Below are positions 24,822-32,400 of a DNA stretch of 64,000 nucleotides, one piece after another. The position numbers and the translations under genes were made by a program. This DNA is from Thermus brockianus (GTDB taxonomy: Bacteria; Deinococcota; Deinococci; Deinococcales; Thermaceae): positions 157,352-221,351 of the forward strand of contig NZ_JAKEDV010000002.1 of NCBI RefSeq assembly GCF_021462505.1. The letters run 5' to 3'. Below the pieces are notes generated by a model. The model saw only the letters and a program-made list of their open reading frames with translations, was not told the origin of the DNA and did not search any database. The stretch's first letter is position 1. Each line of letters starts with the position of its first letter.

Positions 24822-26176
24822 TTTCTCTTTAAGGATTCCAGGAAGCGTAGCGCCCACCCTTGGACGTCCATCTGGGATATGCGCTCCTTAAGGGCGGATA
24901 GGCGTTCCTGCCTTTCGCGTTGGGGCATACGAAGGGCCTGGTCCAAGGCGGCGGCTATGCCGTCTAGGTCGTACGGGTTCACCAGGATGGCCTCCCGCAG
25001 ATACTCGGCGGCGCCGGCCAGGTTGGAGAGGACGAGCACGCCGTTTTGGGAGGTGTAGGCGTACTCTAAGGCCACAAGGTTCATCCCGTCCCGTAGGGGG
25101 GTTATGAGGGCCACATCGGCAGCCAGGTAGAAGGCGGCCAGGTCCTCTTGGGTATAGGTTTGGTAGAAGTAGCGCAGGGGCACCCAGTCTTCCCGTAGGA
25201 AGCTGCCGATGATGCGCCCTACCACCTCGTCCACCTTGCGTTTGAGCTCCCGATAGGCGGACACGGAGGTGCGGCTTGGGGTGGCGATTTGGAAAAAGGC
25301 TACCCGCCCACGCCAGTGGGGATAGGCTTGCAGGAAGCGCTCGTAGGCCAGTAGGCGCTCCAAGATGCCCTTGGTGTAGTCCAGGCGGTCCACTCCCAGG
25401 ATGAGGTGGTTCGTTCCTGCAAGGCGTTTGAGGGCCTGGGCGTGGAGGTGGACGTGGGGTTGGCGGGCAAGCTCGGCGAAGCGTTGGCTGTCAATCCCGA
25501 GGGGGTGTACTTCCACCCGCACCCACCTCTCTCCCACCTGTACCCTTTGGCCTGTCACGGTGTACCCATAGTAGGCGGCGGTGCGCAGGAAGTTTTCTGC
25601 GTATTCCTGGGTATGGAAGCCGATGAGATCGGCGCCTAGAACTCCCTCTACTAGGGAGCGGCCCCAAGGGAGGATACGGAAGACCCCGCTAGAGGGCCAG
25701 GGAATGTGGAAGAAAAACCCAATCCGTCCGGATATGCGCTCGCGCAAAAGGCGAGGGAGGAGGAGAAGGTGGTAGTCCTGCACGAAGACCGTATCCCCTT
25801 CGCGGTAGATCTGAGCTACTTTGTCGGCAAAGCGGCGGTTGGCCCGTTGGTAGTCCAGGTAGAACTCCCGACGGAGCTCCACTTTCTCCAGGAAATAGTG
25901 GCATAGGGGCCAGAGGACGCGGTTGGAAAAGCCCCCGTAGTATCCTTGCCACTCCTTTTCAGGAAGGGGAACCTCTTCAACGCGCACCCGCCCATCGTGG
26001 AGTGTGGTACCCGGGTGGGGTTTGAATCCCGTGCTGGCTGCGACCCATGTCCCCCCCTGGGCTTCCAAAACGGGAAGCAGGGCCGTGGCCAGGCCTCCCA
26101 CCGCCGGCACCAGGCCTTGGGGCGTTCGGCGAAAGGGAGCACGGTTGGCCACGATGATGAGACCCATGTTTTTCAT
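24818..26176 (-). CDS. otsA: Trehalose-6-phosphate synthase (GT20)
   Basis: A 452-aa glycosyltransferase that makes trehalose 6-phosphate from a nucleoside diphospho-glucose and glucose 6-phosphate. LIIVANRAPFRR at the N-terminus, VFVQDYHLLLLPRLLRER (about residues 129-146), FFHIPWP and DGMNLVALEYAY (about 366-377) are GT20 signatures. A second ATG three codons in (MGLIIVANR) is an equally good start; no strong ribosome site is seen for either. It is the first gene of the operon and is divergent from the truncated ProV-type ATPase gene. GC content looks lower than in most of the window. Confidence 0.94.
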   Translation of the reverse strand: MKNMGLIIVANRAPFRRTPQGLVPAVGGLATALLPVLEAQGGTWVAASTGFKPHPGTTLHDGRVRVEEVPLPEKEWQGYYGGFSNRVLWPLCHYFLEKVELRREFYLDYQRANRRFADKVAQIYREGDTVFVQDYHLLLLPRLLRERISGRIGFFFHIPWPSSGVFRILPWGRSLVEGVLGADLIGFHTQEYAENFLRTAAYYGYTVTGQRVQVGERWVRVEVHPLGIDSQRFAELARQPHVHLHAQALKRLAGTNHLILGVDRLDYTKGILERLLAYERFLQAYPHWRGRVAFFQIATPSRTSVSAYRELKRKVDEVVGRIIGSFLREDWVPLRYFYQTYTQEDLAAFYLAADVALITPLRDGMNLVALEYAYTSQNGVLVLSNLAGAAEYLREAILVNPYDLDGIAAALDQALRMPQRERQERLSALKERISQMDVQGWALRFLESLKRK

Positions 26177-26293
26177 GATAGCCCGCGGGTGGTTTGTTTG
26201 TGAAATGTTGGAAAATGCTAAAGAACATTTACGAAGCCTTCACAAAATCTGCACGCTCCTTAACTCGGGACAGTCTGCGGGCAAAAGCCGTTC
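26177..26293. other. AT-rich gap between otsA and the ABC-ATPase remnant, with an inverted repeat
   Basis: This 117-bp stretch is clearly richer in A+T than its surroundings. It contains AAATGTT (26203-26209) and AACATTT (26224-26230), a perfect 7-bp inverted repeat with 14 bp between the arms, which could be an operator for the trehalose genes. The frame starting near 26194 reads FTKSARSLTRDSLRAKAVLGRGFSFAW, which might be a decayed N-terminus of the neighbouring ATPase; this is weak. Confidence 0.4.
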
Positions 26294-27253
26294 TTGGAAG
26301 GGGATTTTCCTTTGCATGGTCGGGAGACGTTTGGGATGGTTTTCCAACACTTCGCCCTCCTTCCCCACCGCACGGCCTTGCAGAACGTGGCCCTGCCCTT
26401 GGAGCTTAAGGGGTATTCCCGCCGGGAGCGGGAGGAAAGGGCTCGGGCTTGGCTTGCCCGGGTGGGCCTCGAGGGCTATGAGCGGCACTTTCCGGCCCAG
26501 CTTTCCGGAGGGCAAAAGCAACGGGTGGGCTTAGCCCGCGCCCTTTGCGCCGACCCACCCGTTCTCCTCATGGACGAGGCCTTTAGCGCTTTAGATCCCT
26601 TGATCCGAAGGGAAATGCAGGATGAGCTTTTGCGCTTGCAAAAGGATCTTAGGAAGACCATCCTCTTCGTGACGCATGATCTAGACGAGGCACTGCGGCT
26701 TGGCGACCGCATCGCCATCATGCGGGATGGGGAGGTGGTGCAGGTGGGTACCCCTGAGGAAATCCTTGACCGTCCGGAGGATCCGTATGTGGAAGCCTTT
26801 TTGGAGGGGGTTAACCCGGCAAAGGTATACCGCCTGGGGGCGATCTTGCAGGAGCCGGTCACGGTTACCTTGGGGCGGGATGGGGTGCGGGTGGCCCTGT
26901 ACCGCATGGGGCGGATGGGGGTGGCCAGCGCCTATGCCGTAGACCCCAACGGGTCCTTCCTGGGGGTGGTGCGGGCTGAGCGGTTGGCTCAGGCCCTTAG
27001 GCTTTGGGGGAAAACGCCAGACCTACAGCAGTTTGTGGAATCTATTCCCACTTTGAACGTTCAACAAACCCTAGAGAAGGCCTTGCCCTTGGCGGCGGGG
27101 GCGGAGTTGCCTGTGCCGGTGGTGGATGAAGAGGGACGCCTTCTGGGCATCGTCACCCGGGAGCGGCTTCTTGGCGCCATGGCTAGGCGCTCTCTTCCCA
27201 CCCAAACGCCCCCTTTGCCCGAGGGCGACCACGGGGTAGACTCCGGAGCATGA
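26294..27253 (+). pseudogene. Truncated glycine betaine/proline ABC transporter ATP-binding protein (ProV/OpuAA family)
   Basis: A 319-codon frame that lacks the start of an osmoprotectant-importer ATPase. Homology begins at the Q-loop (FGMVFQHFALLPHRTALQNV, from about residue 13), so Walker A and roughly the first 100 residues are missing. The rest is well kept: signature LSGGQKQRVGLARAL, Walker B VLLMDEAFSALD, H-loop FVTHDLDEAL, then two CBS domains (about residues 165-300). Without Walker A it cannot hydrolyse ATP, so it is most likely a remnant. The apparent TTG start at 26294 is not supported by a good ribosome site. Its end overlaps the aglA start (ATGA), so an ancestral operon with aglA is plausible. 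Confidence 0.8.
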
Positions 27254-28839
27254 GCTGGTGGCGGGAAGCGGTTATCTACCAGGTCTACCCCCGGAGCTTC
27301 CAGGATACGAACGGGGACGGCATCGGGGACCTCGAGGGCGTAAGGCGGCGCCTCCCTTATCTCAAATCCCTCGGGGTGGACGCCCTCTGGCTTTCCCCCT
27401 TCTACAAGAGCCCCATGAAGGACTTCGGCTACGATGTGGCCGATTACTGCGATGTGGACCCCATCTTCGGGAGCCTGGAGGACTTTGACCGCCTCCTTCA
27501 GGAGGCCCACGCCCTGGGGCTAAGGGTCCTCATAGACCTGGTGCCCAACCACACCTCCAGCGAGCACCCTTGGTTTTTGGAGTCCCGCGCCTCCCGGGAA
27601 AGCCCCAAAAGGGACTGGTACATTTGGGCCGACCCCGCACCCGACGGGGGCCCGCCCAACAACTGGCAGAGCTTCTTCGGCGGCCCCGCCTGGACCCTGG
27701 ACGAGGGGACGGGGCAGTACTACCTCCACCTTTTTCTGCCAGAGCAGCCCGACCTCAACTGGCGGAACCCCGAGGTGCGGGAGGCCATGCACGAGGTCAT
27801 GCGCTTCTGGCTCCGGCGGGGGGTGGACGGGTTTCGGGTGGATACGCTTTGGCTCTTGGGCAAGGACCCCCTTCTGCGGGACGAGCCTGGAAGCTCCTTT
27901 TGGCACCTGGGCTTGCCGGATCGGGCGCGCCACGAGCACCTCTATACCGAGGACCAACCGGAGACCTACGCCTACGTGCGGGAGATGCGCTTTGTTCTGG
28001 ACGAGTTTTCCCAGGATGGGCGGGCGCGCGTTATGGTGGGGGAGATCTACCTGCCCCTCCACCGGCTTGTGCGCTACTATGCCGCCGGGTGCCATCTGCC
28101 CTTCAATTTCAGCCTGATCACCCAGGGCCTACCCGATTGGCGGCCCGAGAACATCGCCCGCATCGTGGAGGAGTACGAGCGCCTCCTCACCCGCTTTGAC
28201 TGGCCCAACTGGGTCCTGGGCAACCACGACCAGCCCCGCCTAGCCTCCCGCCTGGGGGAGGCCCAGGCCCGGGTGGCGGCCACCCTCCTCTTCACCCTGA
28301 GGGGCACCCCCACCTGGTACTACGGGGACGAGCTCGCCCTCCCCAACGGGGAGATCCCCCCGGAGAAGGTGCAAGACCCCGCCGCCCTAAGGCAAAGGGA
28401 CCGCCAGGGCGAGCACGGCCTTCCCCCGGGCCGCGACCCCGAGCGCACCCCCATGCCCTGGGACGACTCCCCCAACGCCGGCTTCTCCACCGCCGAGCCT
28501 TGGCTTCCCCTCAACCCCGACTGGCAAAGGCGCAACGTGGCGGCCATGGAGAAGGACCCCCGTTCCATGCTCCACCTGGTGCGCCGCCTCATCGCCCTCA
28601 GGAAGGACCCTGGCCTCCTCTACGGGGCCTACCGCACCTACTGGGCCCGGGAGGGCGTTTACGCCTACCTGCGGGGGGAGGGGTGGCTCGTGGCCCTGAA
28701 CTTCACGGATAAGGAAAAGGCGCTTCCCCTTCCTCGAGGGGGACGGGTGGTCCTCTCCACCCACCTGGACCGGGAGGAGCGGGTGGGGGACCTCCTTCGC
28801 CTCAGGCCCGATGAGGGGGTGGTGGTGCGGCTAGACTGA
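27250..28839 (+). CDS. aglA: Alpha-glucosidase (GH13)
   Basis: A 529-aa GH13 glucosidase that releases glucose from alpha-linked di- and oligosaccharides. The four conserved regions are seen: DLVPNHTSSEHPWF (about residues 96-109), DGFRVDTLWLL with the nucleophile Asp (about 194-204), MVGEIYLP with the acid/base Glu (about 261-268) and LGNHDQPR with the third Asp (about 322-329). The length is that of the Thermus AglA enzyme, which acts on trehalose and related sugars in some strains. It starts at the ATG overlapping the ATPase remnant's stop. Context suggests use of trehalose or maltose. Confidence 0.92.
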   Translation: MSWWREAVIYQVYPRSFQDTNGDGIGDLEGVRRRLPYLKSLGVDALWLSPFYKSPMKDFGYDVADYCDVDPIFGSLEDFDRLLQEAHALGLRVLIDLVPNHTSSEHPWFLESRASRESPKRDWYIWADPAPDGGPPNNWQSFFGGPAWTLDEGTGQYYLHLFLPEQPDLNWRNPEVREAMHEVMRFWLRRGVDGFRVDTLWLLGKDPLLRDEPGSSFWHLGLPDRARHEHLYTEDQPETYAYVREMRFVLDEFSQDGRARVMVGEIYLPLHRLVRYYAAGCHLPFNFSLITQGLPDWRPENIARIVEEYERLLTRFDWPNWVLGNHDQPRLASRLGEAQARVAATLLFTLRGTPTWYYGDELALPNGEIPPEKVQDPAALRQRDRQGEHGLPPGRDPERTPMPWDDSPNAGFSTAEPWLPLNPDWQRRNVAAMEKDPRSMLHLVRRLIALRKDPGLLYGAYRTYWAREGVYAYLRGEGWLVALNFTDKEKALPLPRGGRVVLSTHLDREERVGDLLRLRPDEGVVVRLD

Positions 28840-28843
28840 GGGC

Positions 28844-29485
28844 GTGGAGGACCCCTTCCACGGCCTGGCGGAGGCCTACGAGGCCTGGTACGAGACCCCC
28901 TTGGGGGCCTACGTCATCGCCGAGGAGGAAAGGGCGCTAAGGGCCCTCCTCCCGCCGGGGGAGAGTCTTTTAGAGGTGGGGGCGGGAACCGGGTACTGGC
29001 TCAGGCGGTTTCCCTACCGGGAGAAGGTAGGGGTGGAGCCTTCGGCCGCCATGCGCCGGGTGGGGGAGGAGCGGACTCCCGGGGTGGAGTGGGTGGCCGC
29101 CCACGGGGAGGCCTTGCCCTTTCCTCCTGGGCGGTTTGACGTGGTCCTCCTCTTCACCACCTTGGAGTTCGTGGAGGACGTGGAGGAAACCCTGAGGGAG
29201 GCCAGGAGGGTTCTTAGGCCGGGCGGGGCCTTGGTGGTGGGCCTCCTCGAGGCCCTCTCCCCCTGGGCTGCCCTCTACCGCCGCCTGGGGGAGAAGGGGG
29301 TGCGCCCCTGGACCCACGCCCGCTTCCTCACCCGGGAGGACCTCACCGCCCTCCTGGGCCCCCCGGAGGCGGAAGGGGAGGCGGTCTACCTCGCTCCGGA
29401 GGCCAAACCCCCGTACGAGGAGGCGGACCGGGCGGGGAGGCGGGCGGGGAACCGCCCCGCCCTATACTTAGGGCGATGGCGCTAA
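28844..29485 (+). CDS. Class I SAM-dependent methyltransferase
   Basis: A 213-aa methyltransferase of the UbiE/Methyltransf_11 type. The SAM-binding motif I is LLEVGAGTGYWLRRFP (about residues 41-56), followed by EPSAAMRR and FDVVLLFTTLEFV (about 100-112) and the post-motif RVLRPGGALVVG. The substrate is unknown. The GTG start at 28844 lies 4 bp after aglA, and its end overlaps the next methyltransferase gene by 10 bp, so the two are probably translated together. Confidence 0.85.
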   Translation: MEDPFHGLAEAYEAWYETPLGAYVIAEEERALRALLPPGESLLEVGAGTGYWLRRFPYREKVGVEPSAAMRRVGEERTPGVEWVAAHGEALPFPPGRFDVVLLFTTLEFVEDVEETLREARRVLRPGGALVVGLLEALSPWAALYRRLGEKGVRPWTHARFLTREDLTALLGPPEAEGEAVYLAPEAKPPYEEADRAGRRAGNRPALYLGRWR

Positions 29486-30225
29486 AGGCCCTTTTCGCCC
29501 TTTACCCCCTCCGGCAAGGGGATTACCGTGCGGTGGAAAAAGCCCTCCTGGCCCTGGAGGGAAGCGGCGTGGAGCACCGGGTCTTCCCCACCCACACCGA
29601 GCTTTCCGGGGAAGAGGCGGCGGTCTTTCGGGCGCTAGAGGGGGCCTTCGCCGAGGCGGCGGAGGAGGGGGCTGTGGTCCTGTGGGCCCTCCTCACCAAC
29701 GCTTGCGAGGCCCAAGACCCCTTCCGCCTGCCCGAACGCCTAAAGCGCTTTCCCCCCTTGGAGGTGGCGCGGCGTGCCCTCGAGGGCCTTGAGGCCAAAA
29801 GCGCCCTGGACATCGGCACCGGCACAGGGGTCTTCGCCGAGGCCTTCGCCGAGCTCGGGCTTTTCGCCGTGGGCCTGGACCCTCGGACCGACCGCCTGGA
29901 GGTGGCCCGGGCCAAGGTGAAGGGGGCCCGTTTCGTGGAGGGCAGGGCGGAAAGCCTCCCCTTTCCCGAGGGAAGCTTTGACCTAGCCTTCTTTGGCCTC
30001 TCCCTCCACCACCTAAACCCCGTCCCCGCCCTCAAAGAGGCGGCGCGGGTGGCCCAGCGGGTGGCGGTGCTGGAGTGGCCCTACCGGGAGGAGGAAATGG
30101 GCCCGCCCTTGGCCCGGCGCCTTTCCCCGGAGGCCCTTCGGGCCCTCTTCCAGGAAGCCCTGGGGAGCCCACCCCGCCTCCACCTGGAGGCGGGGTACAC
30201 CCTGGCCCTCTGGGAAAAAGCGTGA
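29476..30225 (+). CDS. Fusion of a YkoF-like domain and a class I methyltransferase
   Basis: A 249-aa two-domain protein. Residues 5-76 (FALYPLRQGDYRAV, GVEHRVFPTHTELSG, VLWALLTNAC) resemble one repeat of the YkoF family, whose members bind thiamine or hydroxymethylpyrimidine. Residues about 95-215 form a SAM methyltransferase with motif I ALDIGTGTGVFAEAF (110-124), LDPRTDRLEVA and FDLAFFGLSLHHL. I know of no characterised protein with this pair; a methyltransferase acting on, or sensing, a pyrimidine-type ligand is a guess. It overlaps the upstream methyltransferase gene. Confidence 0.7.
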   Translation: MALKALFALYPLRQGDYRAVEKALLALEGSGVEHRVFPTHTELSGEEAAVFRALEGAFAEAAEEGAVVLWALLTNACEAQDPFRLPERLKRFPPLEVARRALEGLEAKSALDIGTGTGVFAEAFAELGLFAVGLDPRTDRLEVARAKVKGARFVEGRAESLPFPEGSFDLAFFGLSLHHLNPVPALKEAARVAQRVAVLEWPYREEEMGPPLARRLSPEALRALFQEALGSPPRLHLEAGYTLALWEKA

Positions 30226-30226
30226 A

Positions 30227-30242
30227 GGCCCCTTGCGGGGCC
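30227..30242. terminator. Hairpin between the methyltransferase gene and tRNA-Leu
   Basis: GGCCCC-TTGC-GGGGCC forms a 6-bp stem lying between convergent transcripts. On the minus strand a T-run follows after seven bases, on the plus strand only CTTT. It may terminate both. Confidence 0.45.
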
Positions 30243-30245
30243 CTT

Positions 30246-30333
30246 TGGTGCCGGGGGCGGGACTCGAACCCGCACGCCCTCATCGGGCAACAGATTTTGA
30301 GTCTGCCGCGTCTACCTGTTCCGCCACCCCGGC
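30246..30333 (-). tRNA. tRNA-Leu (CAA anticodon)
   Basis: An 88-nt tRNA with a long variable arm and encoded CCA. The acceptor GCCGGGG pairs with CCCCGGC, the anticodon loop is CTCAAAA (anticodon CAA, reading UUG), and the T arm has GTTCGAGTC. Its first 22 nt overlap the 3' end of lnt on the same strand, including the lnt stop codon, so it is probably cut out of the lnt transcript. Confidence 0.95.
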
Positions 30334-31643
30334 AGACGCACCCTAAGGATAAGGCCAAGGAGGAAAATGGTCAACGCCAGGGCCACCGCCCAGTCCCCAA
30401 AACGCACGTAGGGGGTGGGGCTTTCCCGAAGGGCGTAGGGGGCAAGGAGGAAGCCTTCCCGGTGGGGCGGGATGGCGGCCACCACCCGGCCCCAGGGGTC
30501 CACGCTGGCGGTGATGCCGTCGTTCCCGGCCCTAAGGAGCCAGAGGCCCGTTTCCACCGCCCTAAGCCTTCCCATGGCGAAGTGCTGGCGCCCCCCAAAG
30601 GAGGAACCGAACCAGGCGTCGTTGGTGAGGAGGACGAGGACCTTGGCCCCTTCCCGGGCCAGGCTTCGGGCCACGGAGGGGAAGACGGACTCGTAGCAGA
30701 TAAAGGCCCCGTAAGGCCCCAAGGGGGCAAAACCCTTCCCGGGGGCGCGGTCGGCGAGCTCCCCTAGGCCGAAGGCGCGGAAGAAGAAGCCGTAGACTCC
30801 GCCCAGAACCTCCCGGAAGGGAAACCGCTCGCCAAAGGGCACCAGGCGCACCTTATCGTAGTGGGCCAGGACCTCTCCCCCTTGGTAGAGGACCGCCCGG
30901 TTGGGGCCAAAGAGGTTGAGCCCGGTGATGAGGGGGCGGTCTTGGAGGAGGGCGTCTAGGCCCTCGGGGATGCGCCAAATGGCGGTTTCCGGCCAGACCA
31001 CAAGCCCCGCTTCCGGGTGCTGGGCGAGGCCCTCTTGGGTAAGGCGGAGGTAGACCTTTTCGTCCAGCTCCCCTTGGACCTTGGCCAGGGGGTTCAGGTT
31101 TCCTTGGACGAGGAGGGCCCACCGGTCCGCCGGCGCCTCCGGCAGGGGCCAGAGCCAAAGGAGGGCCCAGGGGAGGAGGACCCAGGGGCGCCTATGGGCG
31201 AGGCCATAGGCGGTGAGGAGGACGAGGAGGGAGAGGAGGTAGACCCCGCCCCAGGCGGCGAGCGCCCGCCCCGGGGCCTCCACCAGGGCGTAGCCCAAAA
31301 GCCCCCAGGGGAAGGCCAACTCCCCTTGCTCCGTGAGCCACTCCAGGACCACCCACCCCCCGAGGCGGGCTAAGGGCGAGGGGGTGAGGCCGAAGAGGAG
31401 GCAGAAGGAGAGGGCCTTGAGGAGGACCAGGGGCAGAAAAGGGAGCGCCCCTAGGGGGCCGAAGAGGCTTGCGAAGCTTTGGGGAAGCCAGATGAGGTGG
31501 AGCCCAAAGAAGCCCAACCCGGCGAGGAAGCCTTCCCGGAAACCGCCCCGGAGGAGGAGGGCGAGGGGCAAAGGGGCGAGGAAGCCCAAAGGGAAGGGGG
31601 GAAGGGTGAGGGCCAGGGCCAGGCCCAGGAGGAAAGGGCGCAC
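30312..31643 (-). CDS. lnt: Apolipoprotein N-acyltransferase
   Basis: A 443-aa membrane enzyme that adds the third acyl chain to bacterial lipoproteins. The N-terminal half has about six to seven hydrophobic helices, and the C-terminal half is a nitrilase domain with the Glu-Lys-Cys triad visible in VVWPETAIW, AHYDKVRLVPFGE and AFICYESVFP. A final transmembrane helix (about residues 415-433) closes it. The GTG at 31643 is chosen as start because a TATGGT box lies 6 nt before it and the first helix follows at once; the open frame extends upstream without homology. Its 3' end overlaps tRNA-Leu by 22 bp. Confidence 0.92.
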   Translation of the reverse strand: MRPFLLGLALALTLPPFPLGFLAPLPLALLLRGGFREGFLAGLGFFGLHLIWLPQSFASLFGPLGALPFLPLVLLKALSFCLLFGLTPSPLARLGGWVVLEWLTEQGELAFPWGLLGYALVEAPGRALAAWGGVYLLSLLVLLTAYGLAHRRPWVLLPWALLWLWPLPEAPADRWALLVQGNLNPLAKVQGELDEKVYLRLTQEGLAQHPEAGLVVWPETAIWRIPEGLDALLQDRPLITGLNLFGPNRAVLYQGGEVLAHYDKVRLVPFGERFPFREVLGGVYGFFFRAFGLGELADRAPGKGFAPLGPYGAFICYESVFPSVARSLAREGAKVLVLLTNDAWFGSSFGGRQHFAMGRLRAVETGLWLLRAGNDGITASVDPWGRVVAAIPPHREGFLLAPYALRESPTPYVRFGDWAVALALTIFLLGLILRVRLPGWRNR

Positions 31644-31649
31644 CCTTTC

Positions 31650-31655
31650 ACCATA
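31650..31655 (-). promoter_or_regulatory. -10 element of lnt (leaderless)
   Basis: TATGGT on the minus strand is followed by 6 nt and the GTG start at 31643, which supports that start over longer frames. Confidence 0.4.
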
Positions 31656-31671
31656 CGGTTCCTCTGTGAGA

Positions 31672-31698
31672 TTGACCAGGCGGGGGCTATGGCAGAAT
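31672..31698 (+). promoter_or_regulatory. Probable promoter of the phosphoesterase-like gene
   Basis: TTGACC (31672-31677) and CAGAAT (31693-31698) are 15 bp apart, a little short. The ATG at 31705 comes 6 nt after the -10 box. Confidence 0.35.
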
Positions 31699-31704
31699 GG
31701 TCCC

Positions 31705-32400
31705 ATGCGCCTCGGGGTCCTTTCCGATATCCACGCTAACCTGCCCGCCCTCGAGGCCGCCCTCGAGGCCCTCCGCACCGAGGGGGTGGACGAGGTCCTG
31801 GTCCTGGGGGACATCGTGGGCTATGGCCCCCATCCCCGCCAGGTGGTGCGGCGCCTCATGCAGGAGGGGCTTCCCGCCATCGCCGGGGCCTGGGACCTGC
31901 GGGTGGCCTACCCCGTGGACCACGCCCTCCCCGAGGGCCTGGGCAAGGCCACCTTGGACTGGACCCGGAGCCAACTGGGGGAGAAGGAGCTCGCCTACCT
32001 CCGGTCCCTCCGGCTTTCCCACCGGCGAAGCTACGGGGATACCCGCCTCGTGGCCTTCCACGGCAGGCCGGGCCGCCCCGAGGAGGGCGTGGACCTCCTG
32101 GGCCCGGCCCGGGAGTTCCTGGCCCTCTTGGAGCGCTACGGGGCCAAAGCCCTCCTCCTCGGGGGGCGGCACCTGCCCCTGGCGCGGCGGGTGGGCCAGG
32201 GGCTCGTGGCGGACCCGGGGAGCGTGGGCCTAAGCCTCTCCGGGGAGCCGGGGGCCGATGCCCTCGTCCTGGACACGGACACCCTGGAGGCCCGCTTCCT
32301 CAAGGTTCCCTACGACCTAGGGCCCCTTCTCTTTGACCTGAGGGCCTGGGGCCTGCCCCAGGCCCTGGAGAAGGTTTACCGCACCGGGCGCTTCCAGTAG
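31705..32400 (+). CDS. Metallophosphoesterase-fold protein with altered active site
   Basis: A 231-aa protein of the calcineurin-like phosphoesterase fold (YfcE/MJ0936 group). The first metal motif is intact (SDIHAN with D8 and H10; GDIVGYG with D36). However, the usual GNHD/GNWD is GAWD, with A62 replacing the metal-binding Asn; HGSP is HGRP (H119 kept); and GHTH is GGRH (G154, R155, H156). Loss of the Asn and one His suggests weak or no phosphatase activity, or a different metal set. The role is unknown. Its last 84 bp overlap the convergent queG gene. Confidence 0.75.
   Translation: MRLGVLSDIHANLPALEAALEALRTEGVDEVLVLGDIVGYGPHPRQVVRRLMQEGLPAIAGAWDLRVAYPVDHALPEGLGKATLDWTRSQLGEKELAYLRSLRLSHRRSYGDTRLVAFHGRPGRPEEGVDLLGPAREFLALLERYGAKALLLGGRHLPLARRVGQGLVADPGSVGLSLSGEPGADALVLDTDTLEARFLKVPYDLGPLLFDLRAWGLPQALEKVYRTGRFQ

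Noticed and set aside
31333-31704. Upstream extension of the phosphoesterase-like frame
   Set aside because: It is antisense to the N-terminal helices of lnt; the real fold starts at MRLGVLSDIHAN (31705).
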